Counted from the stretch's first letter, positions 9,243 through 19,020 are shown. The stretch is 64,000 nt of DNA from an uncultured Candidatus Melainabacteria bacterium (GCA_934693165.1 CAKUUX010000001.1:152410-216409); one strand, 5' to 3'. Notes: a model not told the origin generated them from the sequence alone. Translations and numbers: made by a program.

Positions 9243-10919
9243 ATGAAAAAATATTTTAAACTGAAAAGATTAAAGATTGCTGAACAAATACTTATAGTAC
9301 TATTTTGTGCTGTTATGGTACCAATGATTGTCAGTGGTTTAATCATAAACAATATTAACCAACACGCAATCCGTGCTCAATTAAGAGATTCTGCAAAACT
9401 TGTATCAAGTATGGTTAGTGAAGAAATTGATATGTTTATTGCAACAACATACAATGAACTTCAACAGGTTGATGCAGTTTTAAAAACAATTCCTGCAAGT
9501 TCTCGTCAGGCTTATCTTGCTGATTTGAAAAATAATTTCAAACAGTATGAAGATTTGAGATTAGTGGATAACTTAAATGGATTTGATAAACTTTATGACA
9601 AGAACTTAGAGAAAGGCTTAATTACAATAAATGTTAAAACCTATGATGGCAAATATTTGGTTGCTACTTATAATTTAGAATTATTTAAAAAGTTCTTATT
9701 CCGTTCTTTAAAAGATGATATTCGCCAAATTTACGTTATTTCTGATAAACATAAGGTTGTTGCCGCTCATAATTTCACTACAGAATTATACGTTGAATCA
9801 ACTGGGCTTTTACCAAGACATTTGATAGAAGATAAACCAGTTATTTTTGGTAACGTTAAAAACCAACCTCTTTGTTATTACAAGAAATCAAATCCTGCTT
9901 TGATGATTATTGTAAACACAACTGAGAAGGTTACTAATGATACGATTAACGATAATAGGGCAAAGCTTTTACTTGCTGTGTTTATTTCGTCATTATCAGT
10001 ATTCTTTGTTGTTGCTTTGTACATTTATTATATGTACATCAATATTAGACAATTATTTAAAGGTATTATTGCTGTATCTCAAGGTAATTACCAAAGACAA
10101 ATTCGTTTGTTAAAGAATATTTTTACGCCTTATGAAATTGTTTTCTTGGCTTTTGAATTTAACAAAATGGCAAATGAAATTCATAAATCATATAAAGAAC
10201 TTGAAAAGAAAAATGCTGAACTTGTTGAACTTAATGAATTTCGTTCAAACTTGATTGATACGGTAAGTCATGAACTTAGAACACCTTTAACAAGTATTCA
10301 AGGCTACACTTCAAGACTTTTAAGACAAGATATTCAAATTGATGAAGAAACTAAACAAAAATCTTTAAAAATCATTAAGCGTCAATCTGAAAGACTTAAA
10401 CGTATGATTGAAGATTTACTTGTTATTCCTGATATTGAGCGTGAACGAATAAAGATGAATATTGAACCTGTTTGGATAATAGAAACAATTGAAAATACAA
10501 AAGTTCTTATTAAAGACAAAAATAAAAAAGAAATCGAAAGTTCAATACATGAAGATTTTCCGTTAGTTCTAGCTGATAAAGATAGATTAGAGCAAATTAT
10601 GTTAAACATTCTTGATAATGCTGCAAAATATGCTTACGAAGATACACCAATAAAGATTGACGGTGAAACTACAGAAGATAGAGCGATTATAAAAATTTCT
10701 AATTATGCTGATTATATTCCAGAAGAAAAATTATTAAAACTTTTTGAAAAATTTATCAGAATGGATGATTCAACTACAAGAACTTCTCGTGGTACTGGGC
10801 TTGGTCTGTTTATTGTAAAAGGTCTTGTTGATTGTATGAACGGTGAAATTTCACTTTCTAGTACAAAGGATAATATTTTTACAGTAACTTTGTCTTTGCC
10901 TTTATTTAAAGAGGTTTAG
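9243..10919 (+). CDS. Sensor histidine kinase with extracytoplasmic sensor domain
   Basis: Membrane kinase paired with the adjacent response regulator. TM1 is at about residues 14-36, an extracytoplasmic sensor region (Cache-like in size) at about 37-245, TM2 at about 246-270, then a HAMP-like linker. The HisKA domain has phospho-acceptor H343 in SHELRTPLTS. The HATPase_c domain shows the N box (NILDNAAKYA), a degenerate G1 region and GTGLGLFIVKG. It starts 3 bases after the regulator stop. The ligand is unknown. Confidence 0.95.
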   Translation: MKKYFKLKRLKIAEQILIVLFCAVMVPMIVSGLIINNINQHAIRAQLRDSAKLVSSMVSEEIDMFIATTYNELQQVDAVLKTIPASSRQAYLADLKNNFKQYEDLRLVDNLNGFDKLYDKNLEKGLITINVKTYDGKYLVATYNLELFKKFLFRSLKDDIRQIYVISDKHKVVAAHNFTTELYVESTGLLPRHLIEDKPVIFGNVKNQPLCYYKKSNPALMIIVNTTEKVTNDTINDNRAKLLLAVFISSLSVFFVVALYIYYMYINIRQLFKGIIAVSQGNYQRQIRLLKNIFTPYEIVFLAFEFNKMANEIHKSYKELEKKNAELVELNEFRSNLIDTVSHELRTPLTSIQGYTSRLLRQDIQIDEETKQKSLKIIKRQSERLKRMIEDLLVIPDIERERIKMNIEPVWIIETIENTKVLIKDKNKKEIESSIHEDFPLVLADKDRLEQIMLNILDNAAKYAYEDTPIKIDGETTEDRAIIKISNYADYIPEEKLLKLFEKFIRMDDSTTRTSRGTGLGLFIVKGLVDCMNGEISLSSTKDNIFTVTLSLPLFKEV

Positions 10920-10923
10920 ATTT

Positions 10924-11346
10924 ATGTTTATGGAAAAGGCTATTGAACTTGCAAAACAAGTTGAAAAAGATGTTCCAGTATCTGCAATAATAGTTAAAGA
11001 TGGCGAAATTATATCTTTTGCTCAAAATGAGAGAGAAATAGATAATGATGTGACTTCTCATGCAGAAATTTCTGCGATACGTAAAGCAGAGCGTGTTTTA
11101 AATAATTGGCGACTTGATGATTGCGAAATGTATGTTACGCTAGAACCTTGCCCAATGTGTGCTTGGGCAATACTTCAATCAAGAATAAAAACGCTTTATT
11201 TTGGTTCTTTTGATAAAATTTATGGGGCATTTGGTTCTGCCATGGATTTGAGAAAATATATAAATTCAAAACTTAAAGTTTACGGTGGAATAAAAGAAGA
11301 AGAGTGTGATAAGATTTTAGAGGAGTTTTTTAAAAAAATAAGATGA
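10924..11346 (+). CDS. tadA: tRNA-specific adenosine deaminase
   Basis: Converts A34 to inosine in tRNA-Arg(ACG). It has the zinc-dependent cytidine/deoxycytidylate deaminase fold with HAE (HAEISAIRKA) and PCPMC (LEPCPMCAWAIL), and the TadA-like C-terminal block YGAFGSAMDL. The length (140 aa) is near the usual 150-165. A second in-frame ATG lies 6 bases downstream and either could be used. It overlaps the next gene by 4 bases. Confidence 0.9.
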   Translation: MFMEKAIELAKQVEKDVPVSAIIVKDGEIISFAQNEREIDNDVTSHAEISAIRKAERVLNNWRLDDCEMYVTLEPCPMCAWAILQSRIKTLYFGSFDKIYGAFGSAMDLRKYINSKLKVYGGIKEEECDKILEEFFKKIR

Positions 11347-12116
11347 ACTTAAAACAACAACTTGATGCACTTGTTCTAAAATACGAAACAAAAGATTTTA
11401 TAAAAGATGATCCTATTCAATTTCCACATAGATTTAAAAACTGTAAAGACATTGAATTAGCCGGATTTATCTCCTCAATGTTTGCTTTTGGAAATAGAAA
11501 AGTTTTTATAAAAAAACTCAATGAACTTTTTAATCTTTTTCAAAATGAACCCGTAAATTTTATAGAAAATTTTGAAAGAAAATCTTTAAAAGGATTTAAT
11601 TATAGGTTTGCAAAAGAGAAGGATATTGAAGAAATATTCTTAGTTCTAAAAAAACTTTATTCTTCAAATAGTACATTAGAAGAACTTTTTAAATACGGCT
11701 ACGAATCTAAAGATTTTCAACAAATGCAAAAGGTCATAACTGATTATTTTTATTCAAATATGGAAAACACTTTTGGTGCAAAATATTTAATTCCTGATGC
11801 AAATAAAAATGGTGCGATGAAACGAATAAATATGTTTTTACGCTGGATGGTTAGAGATGGTGAAGTTGATTTAGGCATTTGGAATTTTATTAATAAATCA
11901 GAACTTTTAATACCCCTTGATACTCACGTTGCAAGAATTTCTCGTGAAATGAATTTACTTAAAAGAAATTCTAATGATTTTAAAGCTGTAAGAGAATTAA
12001 CCGATGAATTAAAAAATTTTGATAAAAATGACCCTATAAAATATGATTTTGCCATGTTTGGTTATGGAATTGATAACCCTAAAATAAAAGTAACAAATAT
12101 TAATAATATGCCTTAA
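11343..12116 (+). CDS. TIGR02757 (DUF2400) family protein
   Basis: Matches the conserved pattern of the TIGR02757 family: AGFISSMFAFGNRKVFIKKL near the N-terminus, a central MFLRWMVR and the C-terminal LIPLDTHVARISRE. The fold and the 'LDTH' block recall helix-hairpin-helix DNA glycosylases, but no function is established that I know of. The length (257 aa) is typical. Its start overlaps the tadA stop by 4 bases, so it is translationally coupled to it. Confidence 0.85.
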   Translation: MNLKQQLDALVLKYETKDFIKDDPIQFPHRFKNCKDIELAGFISSMFAFGNRKVFIKKLNELFNLFQNEPVNFIENFERKSLKGFNYRFAKEKDIEEIFLVLKKLYSSNSTLEELFKYGYESKDFQQMQKVITDYFYSNMENTFGAKYLIPDANKNGAMKRINMFLRWMVRDGEVDLGIWNFINKSELLIPLDTHVARISREMNLLKRNSNDFKAVRELTDELKNFDKNDPIKYDFAMFGYGIDNPKIKVTNINNMP

Positions 12117-12177
12117 AAAATGCAATTATTTTTGATTTCAAATCTTTAATATACTATAAGTAGTTGGTAGGTGTTTT

Positions 12178-13764
12178 ATGAATATTCAAAATGTTTTTAA
12201 TCTAAATTTTGCAGGTAAAGTAGAAGACAAAAAAGCTTTAAATACAAAACCATATCTTGCTCCACAAAAGCCCGATACATTTGAGCGTACAACAACACCT
12301 AAAACAGAAACTAAGCAAGATACTGTTTTAAGTAAAATTACTAAAATGTACAACAAAATGATTCCATTAAAGCTTGACCCTGAAAGCACAAAAGTTATGA
12401 AAGAAGATAAACTTGATGCAGGTAAAGTTTTATCTTTAGTAAAAGACATAACTACAAGTAAAACTGACAAAATCAAACTTGAAAGAGCAGAATATGATGG
12501 CAAAAGCAATTATCTATTAAGAGCTGAAAACAAAGATGATAGCGAAAATATTAAACTTTTAGACAAGAACTTGAATGTTTTAGAACAAGAAAACATTAAG
12601 TATGAATATGATAAAAAAGGTAATCCTGTTTCTAAAACTGTTATGACAAGCGATTTTAGAACAAATACTTTCTGTGAATCAAAATTCAAATTTGATAAAG
12701 AATACTATCAACCTATCATGACCGAAGCCACTAAAATTAGACGTGATAGCCAAAATAGATTAATCAGAAAAGAATTTTATGAAATATCTGATATTGAAGG
12801 CATGTATAACGTTAAATACGAATTTCCAAACGGAAAAGTAAGACAAATTTCTAAAGCAACAAAAGATAAAAATACAGGCGCTATTTTAATTGAAAAAGAT
12901 ATGCGATCTTCTGATATGACTAGAACTCAATACAGATACGAAGATGACCCTAAAGGTAACAGAATTATTGATTACAAAATCACTTCACCTGACGGCAAAG
13001 TTTTGATGAACCAATCTCAAACTTTTGAAGTTTTAGGCAAAAATAAATTCCGTTCTTCAAGAAATGATAAATCCTACTTAATGGAATTGGATAATAAAAC
13101 AAAAGTTATGACAATTACTGATGAGAAAAAAGACGAACGCCATGAAATAAACTTAAAACAACTTATTGAAGGTCGAAGAATGCCTCTTATCAAAATGTTG
13201 AAAACAATTCCAGGGGACGAACTTATTAACTTAAAAGATAATGTATTAGGAATGCAAGAGGCTAAAAATAATTTGGAATCTTATTGCGAAAATGTAGAAG
13301 TTGATGAATCTGATTTTTATGCAGACGAAGATCAATCATATATGTTTAACTTCTTAAATGTTGGCACTGACCCATTTGTATTTTTACACGAATTAGGTCA
13401 TGCGACAGATGTTGGTGGTAAACCTATAAAAGTGAAAAAAGATGAAGAAACAGGCAAATATAAGGCAACAATGATAGGTTCTATCAGAGATGACGAAAAG
13501 TTTAAAAAGGTTTATGCTGAAGAAAGACAAAATTTCTTAAAAGAATTCCCAACGAACGAAAGAAATCACATTAACTACTTTATTGCAGACGAAGCAATTA
13601 AAGGTAGACCAGATCAAGGTAAAAAAGAAACTATTGCAGAAACAAATGCTATCTTAAATACATACCAAAGCGTTGATTTGTTAGGTTCAAGAACTCAATA
13701 TTTGCAACAACATTTCCCTAGAACAATTGCATATTTGAGCGAAAAATTAGTACCTACAAAATAA
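12178..13764 (+). CDS. HELGH zinc-metalloprotease-like protein with N-terminal FxG motif
   Basis: 528 residues, not a family I can name. The C-terminal third holds LHELGHATD (H404-H408), a zinc-metalloprotease signature, and a later acidic segment KETIAETNAILNTY that could supply the third zinc ligand. The middle is rich in charged beta-like repeats (YEYDKKGNPVSKTV, YRYEDDPKGNRIIDYKI), resembling RHS/YD-like antiparallel strands. The N-terminus MNIQNVFNLNFAGK carries an F-x-G motif (F11-G13) also found in the HNH-motif proteins. No classical signal peptide is seen. Confidence 0.75.
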   Translation: MNIQNVFNLNFAGKVEDKKALNTKPYLAPQKPDTFERTTTPKTETKQDTVLSKITKMYNKMIPLKLDPESTKVMKEDKLDAGKVLSLVKDITTSKTDKIKLERAEYDGKSNYLLRAENKDDSENIKLLDKNLNVLEQENIKYEYDKKGNPVSKTVMTSDFRTNTFCESKFKFDKEYYQPIMTEATKIRRDSQNRLIRKEFYEISDIEGMYNVKYEFPNGKVRQISKATKDKNTGAILIEKDMRSSDMTRTQYRYEDDPKGNRIIDYKITSPDGKVLMNQSQTFEVLGKNKFRSSRNDKSYLMELDNKTKVMTITDEKKDERHEINLKQLIEGRRMPLIKMLKTIPGDELINLKDNVLGMQEAKNNLESYCENVEVDESDFYADEDQSYMFNFLNVGTDPFVFLHELGHATDVGGKPIKVKKDEETGKYKATMIGSIRDDEKFKKVYAEERQNFLKEFPTNERNHINYFIADEAIKGRPDQGKKETIAETNAILNTYQSVDLLGSRTQYLQQHFPRTIAYLSEKLVPTK

Positions 13765-13777
13765 TTTCTAAGTTTTT

Positions 13778-14578
13778 ATGACTAAAAATCTTATCAAATT
13801 AAACACTGCTAGAAACTGCTTAAGATACATTATTAGGGCTTATGGAATTGAGGAGATTTATGTTCCTTATTATATCTGTCCTACGATAAAATCAGCTATT
13901 CGTAAGGAAAAGGCTAAAATAAATTTTTATCATGTTGATAAAAAATTTATGCCTGTAAATGATTTTGGCAAAGATTATTTTATTCTTTATCCAAATTATT
14001 TTGGTATTTGTTCTAAAAATGTTCAAATTCTATCTAAGAAATACAAAAATTTAATTGTTGATAATGCGCATTCTTTTTATTCAGACTCTCTTGGGTTGGC
14101 GTCTTTTAATTCTTTACGTAAATTTTTTCAACTTAAATTTGGAATAAAAGAGGGTGCATATCTTTATTGTGACAGAGTTTTAGAAGAAAATTTTTCTCAA
14201 TCTGCAGATTATGAGATTGATGATTATAATTATGAAAATCTTGTTAAAAATGAAAACAGGCTTGATGAAGAAGAAATTTTACTAATGTCTAAAACAACAG
14301 AAAGCATTTTTTCTTCTATAGATTTTGAACAAGAAAAAACACATAGGTTAGAAAAATTTAAAAGCTTTCATCAAAAATATAAATCAATTAATCAATTATG
14401 TATAAATCTTGAAGATGGTGAAATACCGTTTGTTTATCCATTATTGACTAAAGATGAAAATATAGGTTACGAGTTAGAAAATCAAGGGTTAATGATTTTT
14501 AGATATTGGAACGGGATACCCAAGCATTTTGAAGAATATGATTTCTACAAATTTTTGGTTCCCATTCCAATATGTTAA
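13778..14578 (+). CDS. DegT/DnrJ-like aminotransferase-fold protein, short
   Basis: Shares the pattern of DegT/DnrJ/EryC1-type PLP enzymes: TARNCLRYII (cofactor-phosphate loop region), VPYYICPTIKSAI, ILYPNYFGIC, VDNAHSFYS (the D that contacts the PLP ring) and FNSLRKFF at the place of the catalytic Lys. At 266 residues it is about 100 shorter than full DegT enzymes, so activity is uncertain. It starts 13 bases after the HELGH gene, with no clear Shine-Dalgarno. A sugar or lipid amination role is only an inference. Confidence 0.6.
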   Translation: MTKNLIKLNTARNCLRYIIRAYGIEEIYVPYYICPTIKSAIRKEKAKINFYHVDKKFMPVNDFGKDYFILYPNYFGICSKNVQILSKKYKNLIVDNAHSFYSDSLGLASFNSLRKFFQLKFGIKEGAYLYCDRVLEENFSQSADYEIDDYNYENLVKNENRLDEEEILLMSKTTESIFSSIDFEQEKTHRLEKFKSFHQKYKSINQLCINLEDGEIPFVYPLLTKDENIGYELENQGLMIFRYWNGIPKHFEEYDFYKFLVPIPIC

Positions 14579-14580
14579 TT

Positions 14581-15603
14581 TTATAAAATATCTTCTTCCG
14601 TAACTTCTACTTCTGCAAATTCAAGTTTATCAAGAGCATTTTTATCTCTTTCTTTTCTTTCAACATATTTGCTGAAAGTTTGGCTTAAGTAAATACCAAA
14701 GAATATTACAAAACAAGAAATCATTTGTAATATGTTTGATGTTTCACCTAGGAAGAACCAGCCGAATAACAAGGCTGAAATTGGAAGTAAAAATAAGAAA
14801 GGTGAAACTTTGCTTGCAGAAAGTATATTCATTGATGAATTATACAAAGCATAAGCTACAACTGTTAAAATACCAAGGTATCCAACAAGGTAAACGCTTG
14901 AAGATGAAGTTATAAGATGAATAGGTTCACCAGCGATAAAACACATACCTGTGAAAAATATTGCTCCACCAAAAACTGCTATTCCAGCAAGATAAAATGG
15001 AGGATATTTATCCATCAAATACTTTGTTGTAACAATACTAACGCAAGTTAAAATTTCTGCACCAAGTTGTAATGCGTTTCCAAGAACTGGTCTTGGAGCA
15101 AGTTCAGTAACGTCTGATGCAAGACTTAGTAAAATTGAACCCAATATTGCTATACCTAAACCAATATAAGCTAATCTTGGAAATTTTTCTTTTAAAATCA
15201 TTCTCGCAAAAAAGATGATTAAAACAGGTTCTAAGGAACTTAAAACGCCTGCTTGACCAGATGATGTAAATTTTAAAGCATTTGTTTCAAAAATAAAGTA
15301 TAAACAAGGTTCACATAAAACCATTAAAAGGATAAATTTTATATCACTTTTATCTATTTTAACGTTTCTGTAAATCGTTAAGAAAAACGGAATGAATAAA
15401 ATTGTTGAAAGACTCATTCTTATAGCCATAAGCGACAGAGTCGAATATTCATTAAGACATATTTTTGTTGCTGTTAGTGATGTTCCGTAAAGTATTACGG
15501 CAATTGAAATTGAAATGTAAGCAATTACTTTGCTTGAAAGTTTGTGTTTTACTGGTAAATCTATCATTTCATAAAGCCTCCTTGTAAATTTTGTGATATA
15601 CAT
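14581..15603 (-). CDS. EamA-family (drug/metabolite) transporter
   Basis: Ten-helix inner-membrane transporter made of two EamA repeats. Hydrophobic segments alternate across residues about 25-310, with typical phrases ALKFTSSGQAGVLSSLEPVL and ILSASKVSPFLFLLPISALL. Both ends are cytosolic and charged. It converges with the DegT-like gene (2 bases apart), and its 5' side faces a 238-base gap in which I saw no gene. The substrate cannot be told. Confidence 0.88.
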   Translation of the reverse strand: MYITKFTRRLYEMIDLPVKHKLSSKVIAYISISIAVILYGTSLTATKICLNEYSTLSLMAIRMSLSTILFIPFFLTIYRNVKIDKSDIKFILLMVLCEPCLYFIFETNALKFTSSGQAGVLSSLEPVLIIFFARMILKEKFPRLAYIGLGIAILGSILLSLASDVTELAPRPVLGNALQLGAEILTCVSIVTTKYLMDKYPPFYLAGIAVFGGAIFFTGMCFIAGEPIHLITSSSSVYLVGYLGILTVVAYALYNSSMNILSASKVSPFLFLLPISALLFGWFFLGETSNILQMISCFVIFFGIYLSQTFSKYVERKERDKNALDKLEFAEVEVTEEDIL

Positions 15604-15841
15604 TCATATCTATAGTTCGGTATGCAATATAAATCTACACACTAAAACCATAGACTAAAAAATCATATCATAGAAAAAAAAACAAATGCAATAAAAAATC
15701 TTGCATAAATTGAAAAATTAAAGATGTTCTTTTACGTTAAAATTTTTGAAATTTTATTATGGCAATTTAATTGACTTTTAGACTAATGGCAAAGTGCAAA
15801 ATTTTTTAGAAAAACATTACATCTCTTAACATTAAACTTTT

Positions 15842-16372
15842 CTAGGATAAATATATTTTCTTCAATATGTACAAATCATTTTCGCTAGGTGAAGAGATGT
15901 TTTTTTGATGAGGAACATACATTATATCGTCAACTTCAACTCCATGACCTAGTCCTAGGGCATGTCCTAGTTCGTGCATCATTGTTGCGAAAATACTTTC
16001 GTTTGTTGTGTTTTTTGGTGAATATTCGTTTGGTAGTCCAATATCTATCGAAATCTTTTTTATAATCCCATTTATTACGCTAGGATATTTGCACATTCCT
16101 TCAAAAACTCTTCCGACTTTTGTCCATTTGATGATAATATCAGCACTATTTGGCAAATATATTTGATTGAACATTATATGAATGTTGCAAGTTTTCAAAA
16201 TAGTATTCCAACTTTGTATAGCTCGTTGGACTTCTGATTTGTAAAAATCTTTGTTAGAAATGTTTCCAACAATATCTGCAACAAAAACATTTAAAACATT
16301 TTTGTCCCATTTTATCAGTTTCCCATTAACCTTTGAGTTTTCAATATATTTGTCTATGTTATTTGAAATCAT
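15842..16372 (-). CDS. Matrixin-like (M10-type) zinc metalloprotease
   Basis: The full metzincin signature HELGHALGLGH is present (H133, H137, H143, general base E134) and is followed by the Met-turn DIMY (M151). The 176 residues amount to little more than a catalytic domain. There is no signal peptide and no obvious cysteine-switch propeptide. The gene begins one base after the stop of the YitT-family gene, so the two are co-transcribed. How the protein would reach an extracellular target is unclear. Confidence 0.85.
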   Translation of the reverse strand: MISNNIDKYIENSKVNGKLIKWDKNVLNVFVADIVGNISNKDFYKSEVQRAIQSWNTILKTCNIHIMFNQIYLPNSADIIIKWTKVGRVFEGMCKYPSVINGIIKKISIDIGLPNEYSPKNTTNESIFATMMHELGHALGLGHGVEVDDIMYVPHQKNISSPSENDLYILKKIYLS

Positions 16373-16373
16373 T

Positions 16374-17030
16374 TTATTGTTTTTTGTATTTCATAAGTTT
16401 TAAAAACATATCAGCAAAAACACCAACTGTTAAAGCTGAAATCAAAGTACCTTCACGAACGCATTGACCAAAGATTTCCCCTAAACCGAAGTATGTTATT
16501 AACATTGCCATAACAACAAGTGTTACATCAAAAGTAACTTTAACAACGCCAAAGTTTAATTTTGAAACCTCGTAAATCACTTTAACAAGTCCATCTCCTG
16601 GCATGTAAGTTAAATCAGCCCAAACTTCCATTGCAATACCTAGACCGATAATTGCTGAACCAATTATGATAAGTAAAATGTTCCACCAGTAAGCACCTGC
16701 GTGGATAAATTGAGTTAAATACATGCTTAATGATATGAATAAACCTGTTGCAAGAGCGATTGGTAGTTGAACAATTTGAACAGGTGGAAATTTTTTGCGT
16801 AAGATTAATACTTGACCTAAAAAGAATAGGGCATTGAAAATGAATGCACACATTCCAAAATCAAAGTATTTTATGTTAAATAATGAAATTGCGTAATATG
16901 GTGATGCAATTGGTGTTGTACCAAGCATACTGCGTGTTGTGATTGCAATTCCATAACAACTTACAAACATACCTAAAATAAATATTACTAATCTAAAAAT
17001 AAAATCTTTTTTGGTTTGACTTTTTTCCAT
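16374..17030 (-). CDS. YitT/YczE-family integral membrane protein
   Basis: 218 residues with about five to six hydrophobic helices. The block GMFVSCYGIAITTRSMLGTTPI and the later LTYMPGDGLVKVIYEVS fit the YczE/YyaS/YitT family (DUF161-like). Function in this family is not established; a transport or permease-like role is often assumed. It is first in a two-gene unit with the matrixin-like protease. Confidence 0.8.
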   Translation of the reverse strand: MEKSQTKKDFIFRLVIFILGMFVSCYGIAITTRSMLGTTPIASPYYAISLFNIKYFDFGMCAFIFNALFFLGQVLILRKKFPPVQIVQLPIALATGLFISLSMYLTQFIHAGAYWWNILLIIIGSAIIGLGIAMEVWADLTYMPGDGLVKVIYEVSKLNFGVVKVTFDVTLVVMAMLITYFGLGEIFGQCVREGTLISALTVGVFADMFLKLMKYKKQ

Positions 17031-17468
17031 ATTTCTCCTAAAAATTAAATGATAAATTAATTATACAATAAACTTTTTAAATTTCTCATATAAATGGATG
17101 AGGTGAGCATGGGGAAATGTAGTATCTTTGGGATGTAGAAATAAATACTACAAATACATATCCCAAAATATATGCCGATAAATAGCAATCTGTATATTTT
17201 TGCAACCTAAAACGAGAATTAGGTTGTATTCTTGCGTGTGTAGGCGTTATTGGGGAAGAAGAAACATACCCTCTACAAAAACTGGGAGAGGAAAATATAT
17301 TTGTTTTTCCTCGACACATTTGCGATAGATGAAAGGTATGGCAAAATTTGTCCGATTTTTTAAATTTTTATCAAGGTTTGTTAAGTATTTGTCTTTTTTT
17401 GCATAATAAAATAAAATGGTTATTGTAGAGGGTTTAGACTTAGAAATCTAGTCACAAATGGGGTTAAA
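17031..17468. other. 438-bp gap with degenerate intergenic repeat
   Basis: No convincing gene. Around 17085-17330 the composition shifts (runs such as ACCCTCTAC and GGGAGAGG) and resembles the CCCTCACC/CTCTCCC-type segments at 19105-19220 and 63850-63895. The last 130 bases are AT rich and should contain the promoter of the 17469 gene and recA, but no -35/-10 pair stands out. Confidence 0.4.
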
Positions 17469-17942
17469 ATGGCAAAAGAAACTGTTCTTTCACCACATGA
17501 AGTAAGAGAAATCTTAAATTCTGATAACAAGGAAATTATCAGACTTTGCAAGCTTGCTGCGATTACTCCTCGTCAAAATTCTAAAGGTTATACCTTCTTT
17601 TCTTATGATGAAGTAAAAAGATTGAAAGAATTAAGAGAAAAATACAAACAATCAATTATTAATTCTAAACAGTTTAAAACTCTTGAAACTATTAAAAGTG
17701 CTTTTTATCAAATAGAAGATAATCTTCCAGAAGGTGCAACTGAATACATAAATCAAAAATTTAGAAAACTAGAAGAATTCTTTGAAGGATATGAAAAAGT
17801 AAAAAGTGAAAACGAAACTCTAAAATTAAAATTAGCAAAAACTAGCAAAGAAAATTGCTACTTAAAAGATAGAATTAATGAATTTAAGCCACTCGGTATG
17901 GGTGTTTATATAAAAACAAAAAAACGTGATTATTCAATATAA
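17469..17942 (+). CDS. MerR-like HTH protein with C-terminal coiled coil
   Basis: The first 55 residues look like a MerR-type winged helix ([20 protein letters not shown], then [20 protein letters not shown]). Residues about 85-145 are a charged heptad coiled coil ([20 protein letters not shown]). No effector domain is present. It sits 11 bases upstream of recA, probably in the same transcript, which raises the possibility of a role in recA expression or DNA transactions; this is inference from position only. Confidence 0.75.
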   Translation: MAKETVLSPHEVREILNSDNKEIIRLCKLAAITPRQNSKGYTFFSYDEVKRLKELREKYKQSIINSKQFKTLETIKSAFYQIEDNLPEGATEYINQKFRKLEEFFEGYEKVKSENETLKLKLAKTSKENCYLKDRINEFKPLGMGVYIKTKKRDYSI

Positions 17943-17953
17943 AAGAGGTAAAT

Positions 17954-18973
17954 ATGGCAGTAAAAGAAAAGGAAGAAACTAATGTAAGTGCTGAAAGAGA
18001 AAAAGCCTTAAAATTAGCAATCGAAAAAATAGAAAAAGATTTTGGTAAAGGTTCAATCATGAAACTTGGCGACAAAACAGCTGTTAATGTTGAAGCTATT
18101 CCAACAGGCGCATTAGACCTTGATATTGCACTTGGTATAGGTGGTATTCCTAGAGGTAGAATTATTGAAATCTATGGTCCAGAAAGTTCTGGTAAAACAA
18201 CTCTAGCACAACATATCGTTGCAGAATGTCAAAAAAAAGGTGGTATAGCAGCGTTCGTTGATGCAGAACACGCTCTCGATCCTGAATACGCCAGAAACTT
18301 AGGCGTTCAAGTTGATGATTTGTTAATCTCTCAACCTGATACTGGTGAACAAGCCCTTGATATTACAGAAGAATTGGTTCGTTCTGGTGCAGTTGATATT
18401 ATCGTTGTCGATTCAGTTGCAGCACTTGTTCCAAAAGCTGAAATTGAAGGTTCTATGGAAGATCAACAAATGGGTTTACAAGCTCGTTTGATGAGTAAAG
18501 CGCTTAGAAAATTAACAGGTGTAATCGGTAAAACTAATACAACAGTTATTTTTATCAACCAATTAAGAAACAAAATTGGAGTTATGTACGGTAATCCTGA
18601 AACAACAACAGGTGGTAACGCTCTTAAATATTACGCATCAGTAAGAATGGAAATTAAACGTGTTGAAAGTTTAAAAGGTGAAGACGGTGACGTTGGTAAC
18701 CATGTAAGAGTAAGAGTTTTGAAAAACAAAGTTGCTCCACCATTCAGAACAGCTGAGTTTGATATTATCTTTGGTAAAGGTATTTGTAAAATCGGTAATA
18801 TCCTAGATGTTGCTGTAAAACTTGATATCGTTAAAAAAGCAGGCGCTTGGTTTAGCTTTAATGACGAAAAATTAGGTCAAGGTAGAGAAAAAGCTAAAGA
18901 ATTCCTAGCTCAAAATCCTGATATCTTAGAAACAGTTGAAAAACTTGTTAGAGAAAAATTAGCTGAGTCTTAA
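17954..18973 (+). CDS. recA: Recombinase RecA
   Basis: Strand-exchange and LexA-coprotease ATPase. Walker [12 protein letters not shown] (about residues 75-85), Walker [14 protein letters not shown]1/L2 loop regions ([31 protein letters not shown]) and a full-length C-terminal domain, 339 aa in total. Good Shine-Dalgarno AAGAGGT. Immediately after the stop lies a fragment of a dispersed repeat and then a strong 40-nt terminator palindrome. Confidence 0.99.
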   Translation: MAVKEKEETNVSAEREKALKLAIEKIEKDFGKGSIMKLGDKTAVNVEAIPTGALDLDIALGIGGIPRGRIIEIYGPESSGKTTLAQHIVAECQKKGGIAAFVDAEHALDPEYARNLGVQVDDLLISQPDTGEQALDITEELVRSGAVDIIVVDSVAALVPKAEIEGSMEDQQMGLQARLMSKALRKLTGVIGKTNTTVIFINQLRNKIGVMYGNPETTTGGNALKYYASVRMEIKRVESLKGEDGDVGNHVRVRVLKNKVAPPFRTAEFDIIFGKGICKIGNILDVAVKLDIVKKAGAWFSFNDEKLGQGREKAKEFLAQNPDILETVEKLVREKLAES

Positions 18974-18978
18974 CCCAA

Positions 18979-19004
18979 ACGAGCAAGACAGCGTGAGTGA
19001 ACGA
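18979..19004 (+). repeat. Remnant of dispersed intergenic repeat (copy C)
   Basis: ACGAGCAAGACAGCGTGAG and following bases match one end of the repeat behind groEL (57656-57727) and beside the activase gene (39481-39552). It lies 5 bases after the recA stop codon. Confidence 0.6.
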
Positions 19005-19020
19005 ATATTGAAGATTTTAA

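Noticed and set aside
13778..14578. Calling this a functional DegT aminotransferase
   Set aside because: Too short by about 100 residues and the Schiff-base Lys context is atypical, so only a fold-level call is made.
17086..17319. 77-aa ORF on the minus strand in the gap before the recA region
   Set aside because: Starts in low-complexity repeat-like sequence, no ribosome site, composition unlike the real genes; better explained as a degenerate intergenic repeat.
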